Origin: Trachythela sp. YZ-2020
Lineage: Eukaryota; Cnidaria; Anthozoa; Malacalcyonacea; Clavulariidae
NCBI GenBank assembly: GCA_016169945.1
Contig: JADLSH010000112.1
Location: forward strand, 248,001-312,000
Direction of reading: 5' to 3'
DNA length: 64,000 nucleotides
A program made the translations under genes and the position numbers. Positions 30,936 through 43,587 of this stretch are shown here, one piece after another. The notes under the pieces are model-generated. The model saw only the letters and a list, made by a program, of their open reading frames with translations, did no database searches and was not told the DNA's origin. Numbering within the stretch: position 1 is the stretch's first letter; each line of letters begins with the position of its first letter.

Positions 30936-30977
30936 GTCGCCTGATGATCGCATTAAGCGTGAAACTTGAGTTGTGAC
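30936..30977 (+). ncRNA. Candidate type I hammerhead ribozyme (unit 1)
   Basis: Core CTGATGA (30941-30947) and GAAAC are present. Stem I is GTCGC with GTGAC (5 bp, one G-U). Stem II is CGC-ATTAA-GCG, and stem III is ACT-loop-AGT followed by T as cleavage base, then stem I. Short stem III is typical of hammerheads in Penelope-like elements. A U-U mismatch at the base of stem II, where G-C is usual, is a weakness. Unit 1 has a one-base shorter stem III loop. Confidence 0.45.
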
Positions 30978-31739
30978 TCAATTTTTAAGTAAAGAAACTT
31001 TACATTCGCTCATGCTATATTGGTATTGAGCACTCTTGTTGCACTATAAAACTCAACCATTACTATTATTATTATTGCTGACTATTCTTGACGTGCTAAG
31101 GTTTCTCCAGAGTTCACTCTCGACCCAGTCTTTTTTTCATCTATGTATTCGTCGAAGTCTCAATCTCGTACCCAGAGCCATGAGTATAATAATGCGCTGG
31201 CAACATGAGTTGAGTTAATTAGAAAATATCGAAAAATCTGGTATTTTGTGACCTGCACATTGTTTTTTTTCGTACTTCCGAGAGAAATTCGTGCGTACAC
31301 ATAATATTTTCCAAGAGTGTGAAGATCAAAATTTTACTGAAAAAATGAATAAATTTGGAATTTTTCAAGTCGAAAGCGTTAAATATGTTATTTGCAGTTA
31401 GTGTGATACTGCGGACATCGAGTGTATGTGATATTTCCATTTACATGTAATTTGAGATGATTGAAACACCAGCTTGTACACATGTCAACACTCATCAATC
31501 AAATATTTTGTCTCAAGTGGGTACAATTTCCTTCCAAACCCTCCCATGTGTATATAAAGTAAGTATCTTGTATGTATGAATAATTTAATAGTATTCAGCT
31601 CTATTGAATTTGACCATTCTTTAATGAAAACATTGCTTGTTACTTGTTGCACAACCCTGGTTGTATCAATGTATCAGATATATTTTGTTACATTTGTTCA
31701 AATATCATATATTACAGCAGATTGCTGTAAAGTCTATAA

Positions 31740-32470
31740 ATATACTGACCACTGATTTGACGTTTGGTATCATACCTGATGACTATCATACCTAGAACTA
31801 TAAATATACTGGGTCCACTAATTTGATATTTGGTATCATACCTGATGACTATCATACCTAGAACTATATTAAATATACTGGTCCCAGTGCTCTCACAACC
31901 AAATTTTGATATTCCTTAGTGTGAGCTCCAAAATTCCTCATATTTTTCCAAAATTCCTTAAATGACTTGTTTATCCTTGTAAGTACCCCATAAGGACAAG
32001 ATCAGCCGTAATCCTGGGTTTATTGTTTTAGTCCTTTACAAAAAGCACCTTTTTCGCTTAATAAGCGACAGACGACAGTAAATATTAATTATTAAATATT
32101 ATGTTTCTGGTGTTACTCTGAGTGTGTATCCACACCGGGCAGGCTGAAAAATTTGCCTGACCACAGTGGGAATCGAACCTCGACCTAAAGTCGTAAACAA
32201 CCTAATTAAAAGTGAAAACAGAATTTTGTAAGTTTACGTGACATGACCAATTGTTACTAAAATACATATAATAATCAAAGGATACTCGTTTCTCTGACAA
32301 TATTAATATTTTGAAGGCCTTGGTCGAAATCTTAAAAAATCCTTAGAAAATTCCTTAAAAAAAATCCTTAAAACGTTGCAAAATTCCTATTTCTAAGGAA
32401 AAATCCTTAGAAGTGAGAGCACTGACTGGTCCACTAATTTTATGTTTGGTATCATACCTGATGACTATCA
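31740..32470. repeat. Tandem repeat of about 66 bp interrupted by a MITE (unit 1)
   Basis: Three copies of a motif with TTTGGTATCATACCTGATGA and CTATCATACCTAGAACTA lie at about 31770, 31830 and 32447. The last copy is displaced by the 540-bp element at 31885-32424. The same pattern is at 36700-37430 and 41670-42390. Confidence 0.85.
31885..32424. mobile_element. hAT-type MITE, 540 bp, 8-bp TSD (unit 1)
   Basis: The 8-bp repeats ACTGGTCC (31877-31884 and 32425-32432) flank ends CAGTGCTCTCAC and GTGAGAGCACTG. Inside, CCTTAAAA / TTCCTTAG-rich subterminal repeats and a reversed pol III B-box-like word (GGTTCGATTCCCAC on the minus strand, about 32166-32180) are seen. There is no transposase. It was inserted before the 5-kb tandem duplication, because every unit has it at the same site. 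Confidence 0.92.
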
Positions 32471-32479
32471 TACCTAGAA

Positions 32480-32890
32480 CTAACATTGCTCTAGCTTAGC
32501 CCCATTAATGTGCAAGACCCTTCCCTTGACAAGTAAAATCATCTGGCATTAGACAGAGTAAAATGACATTGCAGCTCAATGGGTTAAATTATTACTTCCC
32601 CTTGGTAAAATAGAGGGAATTTCTTCAATAAAGTTATGGCCAAAGCTACTATACCAATGTGTACAGTGTGTTCATGGTTGAATTTATATCCTTAATTTAA
32701 ATAGCCTAGCATTTTACATATGAAATAATAAAGGAATTTTAACATTGGGGTCAAGCGGCATTGGTGATTAAACCATTAGCTGGCAATGTGCCCAGATGTG
32801 CCCTACTTTAGTATTTTACTCTGCCTCACACCATACAATTTTACTTGTCAGCAGTAGGGTACTACCAGTTAATGGGTTAATAAGGGGTTA
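32480..32890. repeat. Degenerate about 90-bp dispersed repeat monomers (unit 1)
   Basis: Blocks with ACAAGTAAAATCATCTGGC, AGACAGAGTAAAATGACATT and AATGGGTTAA (either strand) occur at about 32500-32590 and 32790-32885. They recur in units 2 and 3 and in diverged form at 60370-61260. They look like monomers of an old dispersed repeat. Confidence 0.65.
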
Positions 32891-33368
32891 AAATATATGT
32901 GGGCAATAGGTAGTGAGGTTAAAGCATAGTTCAAACTAGAAATTGTGTTGGCAATTTTTTCTTCCTCATCAAACAAATGGCCAAGAACACATAAGTGTAG
33001 ATGCAAATTCCATCCCATATTTGATCACACACTTTTGTTTGTAAATCCACTATTTGCATACATATTGCTAGTATTATAACCAGGCTTAACCCATACACAA
33101 GAATCTCACCTTACATATTATTAAAAATGTCTGGTGCTATACAAAGTAAAATAATAATACAAGGCTCATTTATAGAGTATATTGATGGTTAATGTGTAAA
33201 ATTACCAAATTAAACTATTATGCATGTGGACGTGGTTGAAATAAATAAAGGTGTTAAAAATTGCATCTTGTATTATGCTAGGTACACTGTCAAAGGTGTG
33301 TGAGCTTGACAGCTTGCCATTTAACATAAAGGTTTAGTTAGTCTTGCTTCCAAAAAAGTCTACAAGGC

Positions 33369-33659
33369 TTGAGCGCACCTAGAACCAGAGACCTAGTCAT
33401 AGACAATTACAATTTGAACAAGCACATAGGAATAACATTTAGTCATGTATTTCATGATGAACTCATGTATTTCATGATCATGGGATCGAAGAAGAGGAGA
33501 GCACCACGAAGGTCAGCTGCAACGTCTCAAAAAAGCCATTTCCCAGTTGGTGCACTGGCAGCAGAGAGGACTGTATTTAAGAAGGAATGCCTGTCAAAAT
33601 CTAAAGAGCTAGGGGACTTAAAGGACATTGGCAACGAAAATTTTTATTGGCTTATTTAA
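33369..33659 (+). CDS. Unknown basic ORF of the tandem unit (unit 1)
   Basis: The open frame runs from 33369, but the first ATG is at 33465 (64 codons from there: MYFMIMGSKKRRAPRRS ... KDIGNENFYWLI). It has a basic cluster KKRRAPRR that could be a nuclear-localisation signal. It is identical at 38337-38627 and 43297-43587. I do not recognise it. It may be an exon, since the open frame extends upstream of any ATG. Its conservation among units simply follows from the duplication. Confidence 0.3.
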   Translation: MSAPRTRDLVIDNYNLNKHIGITFSHVFHDELMYFMIMGSKKRRAPRRSAATSQKSHFPVGALAAERTVFKKECLSKSKELGDLKDIGNENFYWLI

Positions 33660-34129
33660 TCTTACTGGGCCACCTAACTATGAGAATGTTACTATTTTTT
33701 GCTGTAACATTTTTGTTTGCGAGTAATGTGCAAGTAAAATGTGATAAATTTGCTCATCGGCCGCCATCTTGGATCAAATTCTCAAAAAATTATCTTTGGG
33801 GTCAATTTGTGCTATCTATGTGTGCTCCCTACTTCGCTGTGTAGAGAACTACAAGATCAGGCTAGTCCAGTCGTTAACAACCTTTTTGTACAAGCTCAGC
33901 AAAATCAAGCTTGGGCACTGTCGTTAAAGTACAATGTGTTCAGTCTTTCTGTCCTGCTTAAGCAATTTAAAGTCAATGAGGAAAATTAATGGTTTGGGCA
34001 GTAATGTCGTTAGAAAGTACAATGTGTTCACCCATGTACAACAGTTAATGACTTCTTAATGACTTTCGCTATTCAATTCCAATTAGTGATATTCAAATTA
34101 CACGCAGCGGTTAAGCTGTGTAACACTAA

Positions 34130-34483
34130 TCATGAAATTAAGCGTTGAAACCAAGACAGTTTAATTTCATAGCTCGCTAAATCAAATTGTTTTAAATCGT
34201 CTACACATATTCGAACGGCTTCTGCACTGTTTCAGTGTCACAAAAATCGCTCACTTTGTAAACTAAAGCCAAGTAAGCCATAATTCTACCAGAATTTAAA
34301 GGCTTAGTCTCTTCATATGTTTGACATAAATTTTCAAACACATTATCTCTTACAATACTACATATCATGGAGTTATATGTATGTTCATGCTTTTCTAAAA
34401 GCAGTTTTATATAAAACCGTAAAGTATCCTGCGTTAATTCTACATTATTTTCCTTAAACATCCAGAATTAGCTGTTCTGTCAT
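34130..34483 (-). pseudogene. BH1-motif ORF copy in unit 2, frameshifted
   Basis: The unit 2 copy of the 118-codon protein. Two small deletions (about 34224, TTCTGCAC for TTCTCGCAC; and about 34458, TTAAACATCC for TTAAAAACATCC) shift the frame near both ends. These may be real mutations or assembly errors. Confidence 0.7.
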
Positions 34484-35868
34484 CTTGGAACAAAATGGCG
34501 AACTGTCGGAAACCTCTCGTTGTTTTAACGTCGTCGGAATGAATCTAATTATAAATGCTCATTAATATGCATAACTCATACTCGGATTTGTTCGGATTAT
34601 CCTCGGAAATGAATTAATTAATTTCATATCATTAACATAATTAACTCATGAATTATGCGGGGTAACTCGTTAAATTTTACGCATAAAACTGGGCCATTAA
34701 GCCCCGCTCCATACTACTTTCTTATTTTCTTGATGTTGTGCTATATAGTAAAGATTATAAAAATATAATGTTAACTATGTATACACAGGCATGTATTTTA
34801 AGTAATTAAAAAATACGAGCGGCAGATCTGTAGTATAGGCCATAGGCATTTACAATTGAGTGTGCAGCATGAGCCATTGTAAATCCCATACAGATCTGGC
34901 GAGTATTTTATCGTACTGACGAGATCTGGCGAGTATTTTATCGTACCAATGAACGATGCTATTTGCTGAATTAGTATTCTTAACTTTGATACAGGTTGTC
35001 GTAATTAGTATTCTTAACTTTAATACAGACCGTGTTAACCGTTATTGAGGATTACAAAGCTATGCATGTGCATGACCTGATACCACGCTTTGATTGTTGC
35101 ATAGCCTTATTAATTATTCATGAATATTACAATTAAACTTTACAAGCAAGATGCCGCTCTCTTTCAAAATACCTTACAGTCCATCAGGAAAATCACAGGA
35201 TCCTCTGTGAACATGTTGTAAGATACGAAATGCATATCAACAGAACTGAAGCTGGAGAAATGTATTTTTATGAATTGTCGGTTTGAATCGCCACCATCGC
35301 AAATTGCGTAGTAAATACTAAAAATGGTAATGGAAATCGGAATCCACAATCGCTTAAAAAAACATACTGAAGCAGATGGGTCGCTACTTGTGTTTTAGTT
35401 TATTTCTTTCCTACAGAAAAAACTGACGATGAAATATGTCATAAAATAATGCCGAAGAGCAGAGAAGCTATATATATATATAGTCAAATCTGCAGACATG
35501 CATGTTTCGCCGTTAAACGGCTCCTCAGTGCAGCTTGTAACGCAGTCTAGATGCGAGTGACTTTGTACTTATACACCATACTCTTGCCCTCACCAAGCGC
35601 ATGTGGTACAATACTCAGACACATGCGCATCCAGACATGCGTGAAGTGTCTATATACTCAGACACATGTCATCCAGACATGTGTGAAGTATATATATATA
35701 TATATATATAGTCAAATCTGCGGCTCTTTTCGCTTACCTCAAAACTATATTTTCGCTTACCTCAAAACTTGTCTGCAACAGGCTGTTTCATCTGTAAAAG
35801 AATCCTTTAAAACAGCCTGTTGCAGACAAGGACTGGACTTGAACTGATTCAACCGACATTTAAACATT

Positions 35869-35911
35869 GTCGCCTGATGATCGCATTAAGCGTGAAACTT
35901 GGAGTTGTGAC
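35869..35911 (+). ncRNA. Candidate type I hammerhead ribozyme (unit 2)
   Basis: Same layout as the unit 1 motif: stem I GTCGC/GTGAC, core CTGATGA...GAAAC, stem III ACT-TGG-AGT, cleavage after the following T. All core bases are conserved although unit 2 is otherwise the most indel-rich copy. Confidence 0.45.
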
Positions 35912-36830
35912 TCAATTTTAAGTAAAGAAACTTTACATTCGCTCTGCTATATTGGTATTGAGCACTCTTGTTGCACTATAAAACTCAACCATTACTATTA
36001 TTATTATTGCTGACTATTCTTGACGTGCTAAGGTTTCTCCAGAGTTCACTCGACCCAGTCTTTTGCGCTGATCTATGTATTGTCGAGAAGTCGATTTCGT
36101 CTCAATCTCGTACCCAGAGCCATGAGTATAATGGCGCTGGCAACATGAGTTGAGTTAATTAGAAAATATCGAAAAAATCTGGTATTTTGTGACCTGCGCA
36201 ATTGTGTTTTTCGTACTCATTCTCCGAGAAATTCGTGCGTGGACATAATATTTTCAAGAGGAGTGAAGATCAAAATTTTACTGAAAAAATGAATAAATTT
36301 GGAATTTTTCAAGTCGAAAGCGTTAAAATATGTTATTTGCAGTTAGTGTGATACTGCGGACATCGAGTGTATGTGATATTTCCGTTTTACATGTAATTTG
36401 AGATGATTGAAACACCAGCTTGTACACATGTCAACACTCATCAATCAAATATTTTGTCTCAAGTGGGTACAATTTCCTTCCAAACCCTCCCATGTGTATA
36501 TAAAGTAAGTATCTTGTATGTATGAATAATTTAATAGTATTCAGCTCTATTGAATTTGACCATTCTTTAATGAAAACATTGCTTGTTACTTGTTGCACAA
36601 CCCTGGTTGTATCAATGTATCAGATATATTTTGTTACATTTGTTCAAATATCATATATTACAGCAGATTGCTGTAAAGTCTATAAATATACTGACCACTG
36701 ATTTGACGTTTGGTATCATACCTGATGACTATCATACCTAGAACTATAAATATACTGGGTCCACTAATTTGATATTTGGTATCATACCTGATGACTATCA
36801 TACCTAGAACTATATTAAATATACTGGTCC

Positions 36831-37370
36831 CAGTGCTCTCACAACCAAATTTTGATATTCCTTAGTGCGAGCTCCAAAATTCCTCATATTTTCCCAAAAT
36901 TCCTTAAATGACTTGTTTATCCTTGTAAGTACCCCATAAGGACAAGATCAGCCGTAATCCTGGGTTTATTGTTTTAGTCCTTTACAAAAAGCACCTTTTT
37001 CGCTTAATAAGCGACAGACGACAGTAAATATTAATTATTAAATATTATGTTTCTGGTGTTACTCTGAGTGTGTATCCACACCGGGCAGGCTGAAAAATTT
37101 GCCTGACCACAGTGGGAATCGAACCTCGACCTAAAGTCGTAAACAACCTAATTAAAAGTGAAAACAGAATTTTGTAAGTTTACGTGACATGACCAATTGT
37201 TACTAAAATACATATAATAATCAAAGGATACTCGTTTCTCTGACAATATTAATATTTTGAAGGCCTTGGTCGAAATCTTAAAAAATCCTTAGAAAATTCC
37301 TTAAAAAAAATCCTTAAAACGTTGCAAAATTCCTATTTCTAAGGAAAAATCCTTAGAAGTGAGAGCACTG
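36831..37370. mobile_element. hAT-type MITE copy in unit 2
   Basis: Same element and same ACTGGTCC target duplication as in unit 1, copied by the tandem duplication. Confidence 0.92.
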
Positions 37371-37890
37371 ACTGGTCCACTAATTTTATGTTTGGTATCA
37401 TACCTGATGACTATCATACCTAGAACTAACATTGCTCTAGCTTAGCCCCATTAATGTGCAAGACCCTTCCCTTGACAAGTAAAATCATCTGGCATTAGAC
37501 AGAGTAAAATGACATTGCAGCTCAATGGGTTAAATTATTACTTCCCCTTGGTAAAATAGAGGGAATTTCTTCAATAAAGTTATGGCCAAAGCTACTATAC
37601 CAATGTGTACAGTGTGTTCATGGTTGAATTTATATCCTTAATTTAAATAGCCTAGCATTTTACATATGAAATAATAAAGGAATTTTAACATTGGGGTCAA
37701 GCGGCATTGGTGATTAAACCATTAGCTGGCAATGTGCCCAGATGTGCCCTACTTTAGTATTTTACTCTGCCTCACACCATACAATTTTACTTGTCAGCAG
37801 TAGGGTACTACCAGTTAATGGGTTAATAAGGGGTTAAAATATATGTGGGCAATAGGTAGTGAGGTTAAAGCATAGTTCAAACTAGAAATT

Positions 37891-38160
37891 GTGTTGGCAA
37901 TTTTTTCTTCCTCATCAAACAAATGGCCAAGAACACATAAGTGTAGATGCAAATTCCATCCCATATTTGATCACACACTTTTGTTCGTAAATCCACTATT
38001 TGCATACATCAGGAGAAAAATTGCTGACAAAATTGCTAGTATTATAACCAGGCTTAACCCATACACAAGAATCTCACCTTACATATTATTAAAAATGTCT
38101 GGTGCTATACAAAGTAAAATAATAATACAAGGCTCATTTATAGAGTATATTGATGGTTAA
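37891..38160 (+). CDS. Weak ORF of the tandem unit (units 2 and 3 only)
   Basis: 89 codons without an early ATG in unit 2 (and 42851-43120 in unit 3). Unit 1 lacks about 21 bp here between short direct repeats (AAAATTGCT), so the frame differs. No family is recognised and it is probably non-coding. Confidence 0.15.
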   Translation: MLAIFSSSSNKWPRTHKCRCKFHPIFDHTLLFVNPLFAYIRRKIADKIASIITRLNPYTRISPYILLKMSGAIQSKIIIQGSFIEYIDG

Positions 38161-38336
38161 TGTGTAAAATTACCAAATTAAACTATTATGCATGTGGACG
38201 TGGTTGAAATAAATAAAGGTGTTAAAAATTGCATCTTGTATTATGCTAGGTACACTGTCAAAGGTGTGTGAGCTTGACAGCTTGCCATTTAACATAAAGG
38301 TTTAGTTAGTCTTGCTTCCAAAAAAGTCTACAAGGC

Positions 38337-38627
38337 TTGAGCGCACCTAGAACCAGAGACCTAGTCATAGACAATTACAATTTGAACAAGCACATAGGAA
38401 TAACATTTAGTCATGTATTTCATGATGAACTCATGTATTTCATGATCATGGGATCGAAGAAGAGGAGAGCACCACGAAGGTCAGCTGCAACGTCTCAAAA
38501 AAGCCATTTCCCAGTTGGTGCACTGGCAGCAGAGAGGACTGTATTTAAGAAGGAATGCCTGTCAAAATCTAAAGAGCTAGGGGACTTAAAGGACATTGGC
38601 AACGAAAATTTTTATTGGCTTATTTAA
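38337..38627 (+). CDS. Unknown basic ORF of the tandem unit (unit 2)
   Basis: Same frame and sequence as 33369-33659; the first ATG is at 38433. It is intact although unit 2 has many indels elsewhere. Function unknown. Confidence 0.3.
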   Translation: MSAPRTRDLVIDNYNLNKHIGITFSHVFHDELMYFMIMGSKKRRAPRRSAATSQKSHFPVGALAAERTVFKKECLSKSKELGDLKDIGNENFYWLI

Positions 38628-39087
38628 TCTTACTGGGCCACCTAACTATGAGAATGTTACTATTTTTTGCTGTAACATTTTTGTTTGCGAGTAATGTGCA
38701 AGTAAAATGTGATAAATTTGCTCATCGGCCGCCATCTTGGATCAAATTCTCAAAAAATTATCTTTGGGGTCAATTTGTGCTATCTATGTGTGCTCCCTAC
38801 TTCGCTGTGTAGAGAACTACAAGATCAGGCTAGTCCAGTCGTTAACAACCTTTTTGTACAAGCTCAGCAAAATCAAGCTTGGGCACTGTCGTTAAAGTAC
38901 AATGTGTTCAGTCTTTCTGTCCTGCTTAAGCAATTTAAAGTCAATGAGGAAAATTAATGGTTTGGGCAATGTCGTTAAAGTACAATGTGTTCACCCATGT
39001 ACAACAGTTAATGACTTCTTAATGACTTTCGCTATTCAATTCCAATTAGTGATATTCAAATTACACGCGGTTAAGCTGTAACACTAA

Positions 39088-39444
39088 TCATGAAATTAAG
39101 CGTTGAAACCAAGACAGTTTAATTTCATAGCTCGCTAAATCAAATTGTTTTAAATCGTCTACACATATTCGAACGGCTTCTCGCACTGTTTCAGTGTCAC
39201 AAAAATCGCTCACTTTGTAAACTAAAGCCAAGTAAGCCATAATTCTACCAGAATTTAAAGGCTTAGTCTCTTCATATGTTTGACATAAATTTTCAAACAC
39301 ATTATCTCTTACAATACTACATATCATGGAGTTATATGTATGTTCATGCTTTTCTAAAAGCAGTTTTATATAAAACCGTAAAGTATCCTGCGTTAATTCT
39401 ACATTATTTTCCTTAAAAACATCCAGAATTAGCTGTTCTGTCAT
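39088..39444 (-). CDS. BH1-motif ORF copy in unit 3 (Bcl-2-like, tentative)
   Basis: An intact 118-codon copy, identical in protein to 29213-29569. Same context: upstream GGCGAACTGTCGG on the minus strand and the arm-derived flank up to about 39675. See the entry at 24257 for the motif and its limits. Confidence 0.55.
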   Translation of the reverse strand: MTEQLILDVFKENNVELTQDTLRFYIKLLLEKHEHTYNSMICSIVRDNVFENLCQTYEETKPLNSGRIMAYLALVYKVSDFCDTETVREAVRICVDDLKQFDLASYEIKLSWFQRLIS

Positions 39445-40836
39445 CTTGGAACAAAATGGCGAACTGTCGGAAACCTCTCGTTGTTTTAACGTCGTCGGAA
39501 TGAATCTAATTATAAATGCTCATTAATATGCATAACTCATACTCGGATTTGTTCGGATTATCCTCGGAAATGAATTAATTAATTCATATCATTAACATAA
39601 TTAACTCATGAATTATGCAGGGTAACTCGTTAAATTTTACGCATAAAACTGGGCCATTAAGCCCCGCTCCATACTACTTTCTTATTTTCTTGATGTTGTG
39701 CTATATAGTAAAAGATTATAAAAATATAATGTTAACTATGTATACACAGGCATGTATTTTAAGTAATTAAAAAAATACGAGCGGCAGATCTGTATAGGCC
39801 ATAGGCATTTACAATTGCGAGTGTGCAGCATGAGCCATTGTAAATCCCATACAGATCTGACGAGAGTATTTTATCGTACTGACGAGATCTGACGCGAGTA
39901 TTTTATCGTACCAATGAACGATGCTATTTGCTGAATTAGTATTCTTAACTTTGATACAGGTTGTCGTAATTAGTATTCTTAACTTTAATACAGACCGTGT
40001 TAACCGTTATTGAGGATTACAAAGCTATGCATGTGCATGACCTGATACCACGCTTTGATTGTTGCATAGCCTTATTAATTATTCATGAATATTACAATTA
40101 AACTTTACAAGCAAGATGCCGCTCTCTTTCAAAATACCTTACAGTCCATCAGGAAAATCACAGGATCCTCTGTGAACATGTTGTAAGATACGAAATGCAT
40201 ATCAACAGAACTGAAGCTGGAGAAATGTATTTTTATGAATTGTCGGTTTGAATCGCCACCATCGCAAATTGCGTAGTAAATACTAAAAATGGTAATGGAA
40301 ATCGGAATCCACAATCGCTTAAAAAAACATACTGAAGCAGATGGGTCGCTACTTGTGTTTTAGTTTATTTCTTTCCTACAGAAAAAACTGACGATGAAAT
40401 ATGTCATAAAATAATGCCGAAGAGCAGAGAAGCTATATATATATATATATATATAGTCAAATCTGCAGACATGCATGTTTCGCCGTTAAACGGCTCCTCA
40501 GTGCAGCTTGTAACGCAGTCTAGATGCGAGTGACTTTGTACTTATACACCATACTCTTGCCCTCACCAAGCGCATGTGGTACAATACTCAGACACATGCG
40601 CATCCAGACATGCGTGAAGTGTCTATATACTCAGACACATGTCATCCAGACATGTGTGAAGTATATATATATATATATATATAGTCAAATCTGCGGCTCT
40701 TTTCGCTTACCTCAAAACTATATTTTCGCTTACCTCAAAACTTGTCTGCAACAGGCTGTTTCATCTGTAAAAGAATCCTTTAAAACAGCCTGTTGCAGAC
40801 AAGGACTTGAACTGATTCAACCGACATTTAAACATT

Positions 40837-40879
40837 GTCGCCTGATGATCGCATTAAGCGTGAAACTTGGAGTTGTGAC
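40837..40879 (+). ncRNA. Candidate type I hammerhead ribozyme (unit 3)
   Basis: Identical to the unit 2 motif. With one motif per tandem unit, a read-through transcript would be cut into unit-length RNAs of about 4.97 kb if the ribozyme is active. Confidence 0.45.
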
Positions 40880-41796
40880 TCAATTTTAAGTAAAGAAACT
40901 TTACATTCGCTCTGCTATATTGGTATTGAGCACTCTTGTTGCACTATAAAACTCAACCATTACTATTATTATTATTGCTGACTATTCTTGACGTGCTAAG
41001 GTTTCTCCAGAGTTCACTCGACCCAGTCTTTTGCGCTGATCTATGTATTGTCGAGAAGTCGATTTCGTCTCAATCTCGTACCCAGAGCCATGAGTATAAT
41101 GGCGCTGGCAACATGAGTTGAGTTAATTAGAAAATATCGAAAAAATCCGGTATTTTGTGACCTGCGCAATTGTTTTTCGTACTCATTCTCCGAGAAATTC
41201 GTGCGTGGACATAATATTTTCAAGAGGAGTGAAGATCGAAATTTTACTGAAAAAATGAATAAATTTGGAATTTTTCAAGTCGAAAGCGTTAAAATATGTT
41301 ATTTGCAGTTAGTGTGATACTGCGGACATCGAGTGTATGTGATATTTCCGTTTTACATGTAATTTGAGATGATTGAAACACCAGCTTGTACACATGTCAA
41401 CACTCATCAATCAAATATTTTGTCTCAAGTGGGTACAATTTCCTTCCAAACCCTCCCATGTGTATATAAAGTAAGTATCTTGTATGTATGAATAATTTAA
41501 TAGTATTCAGCTCTATTGAATTTGACCATTCTTTAATGAAAACATTGCTTGTTACTTGTTGCACAACCCTGGTTGTATCAATGTATCAGATATATTTTGT
41601 TACATTTGTTCAAATATCATATATTACAGCAGATTGCTGTAAAGTCTATAAATATACTGACCACTGATTTGACGTTTGGTATCATACCTGATGACTATCA
41701 TACCTAGAACTATAAATATACTGGGTCCACTAATTTGATATTTGGTATCATACCTGATGACTATCATACCTAGAACTATATTAAATATACTGGTCC

Positions 41797-42330
41797 CAGT
41801 GCTCTCACAACCAAATTTTGATATTCCTTAGTGTGAGCTCCAAAATTCCTCATATTTTCCCAAAATTCCTTAAATGACTTGTTTATCCTTGTAAGTACCC
41901 CATAAGGACAAGATCAGCCGTAATCCTGGGTTTATTGTTTTAGTCCTTTACAAAGCACCTTTTTCGCTTAATAAGCGACAGACGACAGTAAATATTAATT
42001 ATTAAATATTATGTTTCTGGTGTTACTCTGAGTGTGTATCCACACCGGGCAGGCTGAAAAATTTGCCTGACCACAGTGGGAATCGAACCTCGACCTAAAG
42101 TCGTAAACAACCTAATTAAAAGTGAAAACAGAATTTTGTAAGTTTACGTGACATGACCAATTGTTACTAAAATACATATAATAATCAAAGGATACTCGTT
42201 TCTCTGACAATATTAATATTTTGAAGGCCTTGGTCGAAATCTTAAAAATCCTTAGAAAATTCCTTAAAAATCCTTAAAACGTTGCAAAATTCCTATTTCT
42301 AAGGAAAAATCCTTAGAAGTGAGAGCACTG
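41797..42330. mobile_element. hAT-type MITE copy in unit 3
   Basis: Same element and target duplication. It is 534 bp, with small losses in A-runs (for example around 41950 and 42245). Confidence 0.92.
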
Positions 42331-43296
42331 ACTGGTCCACTAATTTTATGTTTGGTATCATACCTGATGACTATCATACCTAGAACTAACATTGCTCTAG
42401 CTTAGCCCCATTAATGTGCAAGACCCTTCCCTTGACAAGTAAAATCATCTGGCATTAGACAGAGTAAAATGACATTGCAGCTCAATGGGTTAAATTATTA
42501 CTTCCCCTTGGTAAAATAGAGGGAATTTCTTCAATAAAGTTATGGCCAAAGCTACTATACCAATGTGTACAGTGTGTTCATGGTTGAATTTATATCCTTA
42601 ATTTAAATAGCCTAGCATTTTACATATGAAATAATAAAGGAATTTTAACATTGGGGTCAAGCGGCATTGGTGATTAAACCATTAGCTGGCAATGTGCCCA
42701 GATGTGCCCTACTTTAGTATTTTACTCTGCCTCACACCATACAATTTTACTTGTCAGCAGTAGGGTACTACCAGTTAATGGGTTAATAAGGGGTTAAAAT
42801 ATATGTGGGCAATAGGTAGTGAGGTTAAAGCATAGTTCAAACTAGAAATTGTGTTGGCAATTTTTTCTTCCTCATCAAACAAATGGCCAAGAACACATAA
42901 GTGTAGATGCAAATTCCATCCCATATTTGATCACACACTTTTGTTCGTAAATCCACTATTTGCATACATCAGGAGAAAAATTGCTGACAAAATTGCTAGT
43001 ATTATAACCAGGCTTAACCCATACACAAGAATCTCACCTTACATATTATTAAAAATGTCTGGTGCTATACAAAGTAAAATAATAATACAAGGCTCATTTA
43101 TAGAGTATATTGATGGTTAATGTGTAAAATTACCAAATTAAACTATTATGCATGTGGACGTGGTTGAAATAAATAAAGGTGTTAAAAATTGCATCTTGTA
43201 TTATGCTAGGTACACTGTCAAATGTGTGTGAGCTTGCCAGCTTGCCATTTAACATAAAGGTTTAGTTAGTCTTGCTTCCAAAAAAGTCTACAAGGC

Positions 43297-43587
43297 TTGA
43301 GCGCACCTAGAACCAGAGACCTAGTCATAGACAATTACAATTTGAACAAGCACATAGGAATAACATTTAGTCATGTATTTCATGATGAACTCATGTATTT
43401 CATGATCATGGGATCGAAGAAGAGGAGAGCACCACGAAGGTCAGCTGCAACGTCTCAAAAAAGCCATTTCCCAGTTGGTGCACTGGCAGCAGAGAGGACT
43501 GTATTTAAGAAGGAATGCCTGTCAAAATCTAAAGAGCTAGGGGACTTAAAGGACATTGGCAACGAAAATTTTTATTGGCTTATTTAA
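43297..43587 (+). CDS. Unknown basic ORF of the tandem unit (unit 3)
   Basis: Same frame and sequence as in units 1 and 2, first ATG at 43393. It is the last ORF before the array ends at 43735. Confidence 0.3.
   Translation: MSAPRTRDLVIDNYNLNKHIGITFSHVFHDELMYFMIMGSKKRRAPRRSAATSQKSHFPVGALAAERTVFKKECLSKSKELGDLKDIGNENFYWLI

Noticed and set aside
31770..31880. ACCTGATGACTATCATACC words as further hammerhead cores
   Set aside because: CTGATGA is present but no GAAA core follows at the required distance; these are tandem-repeat units.
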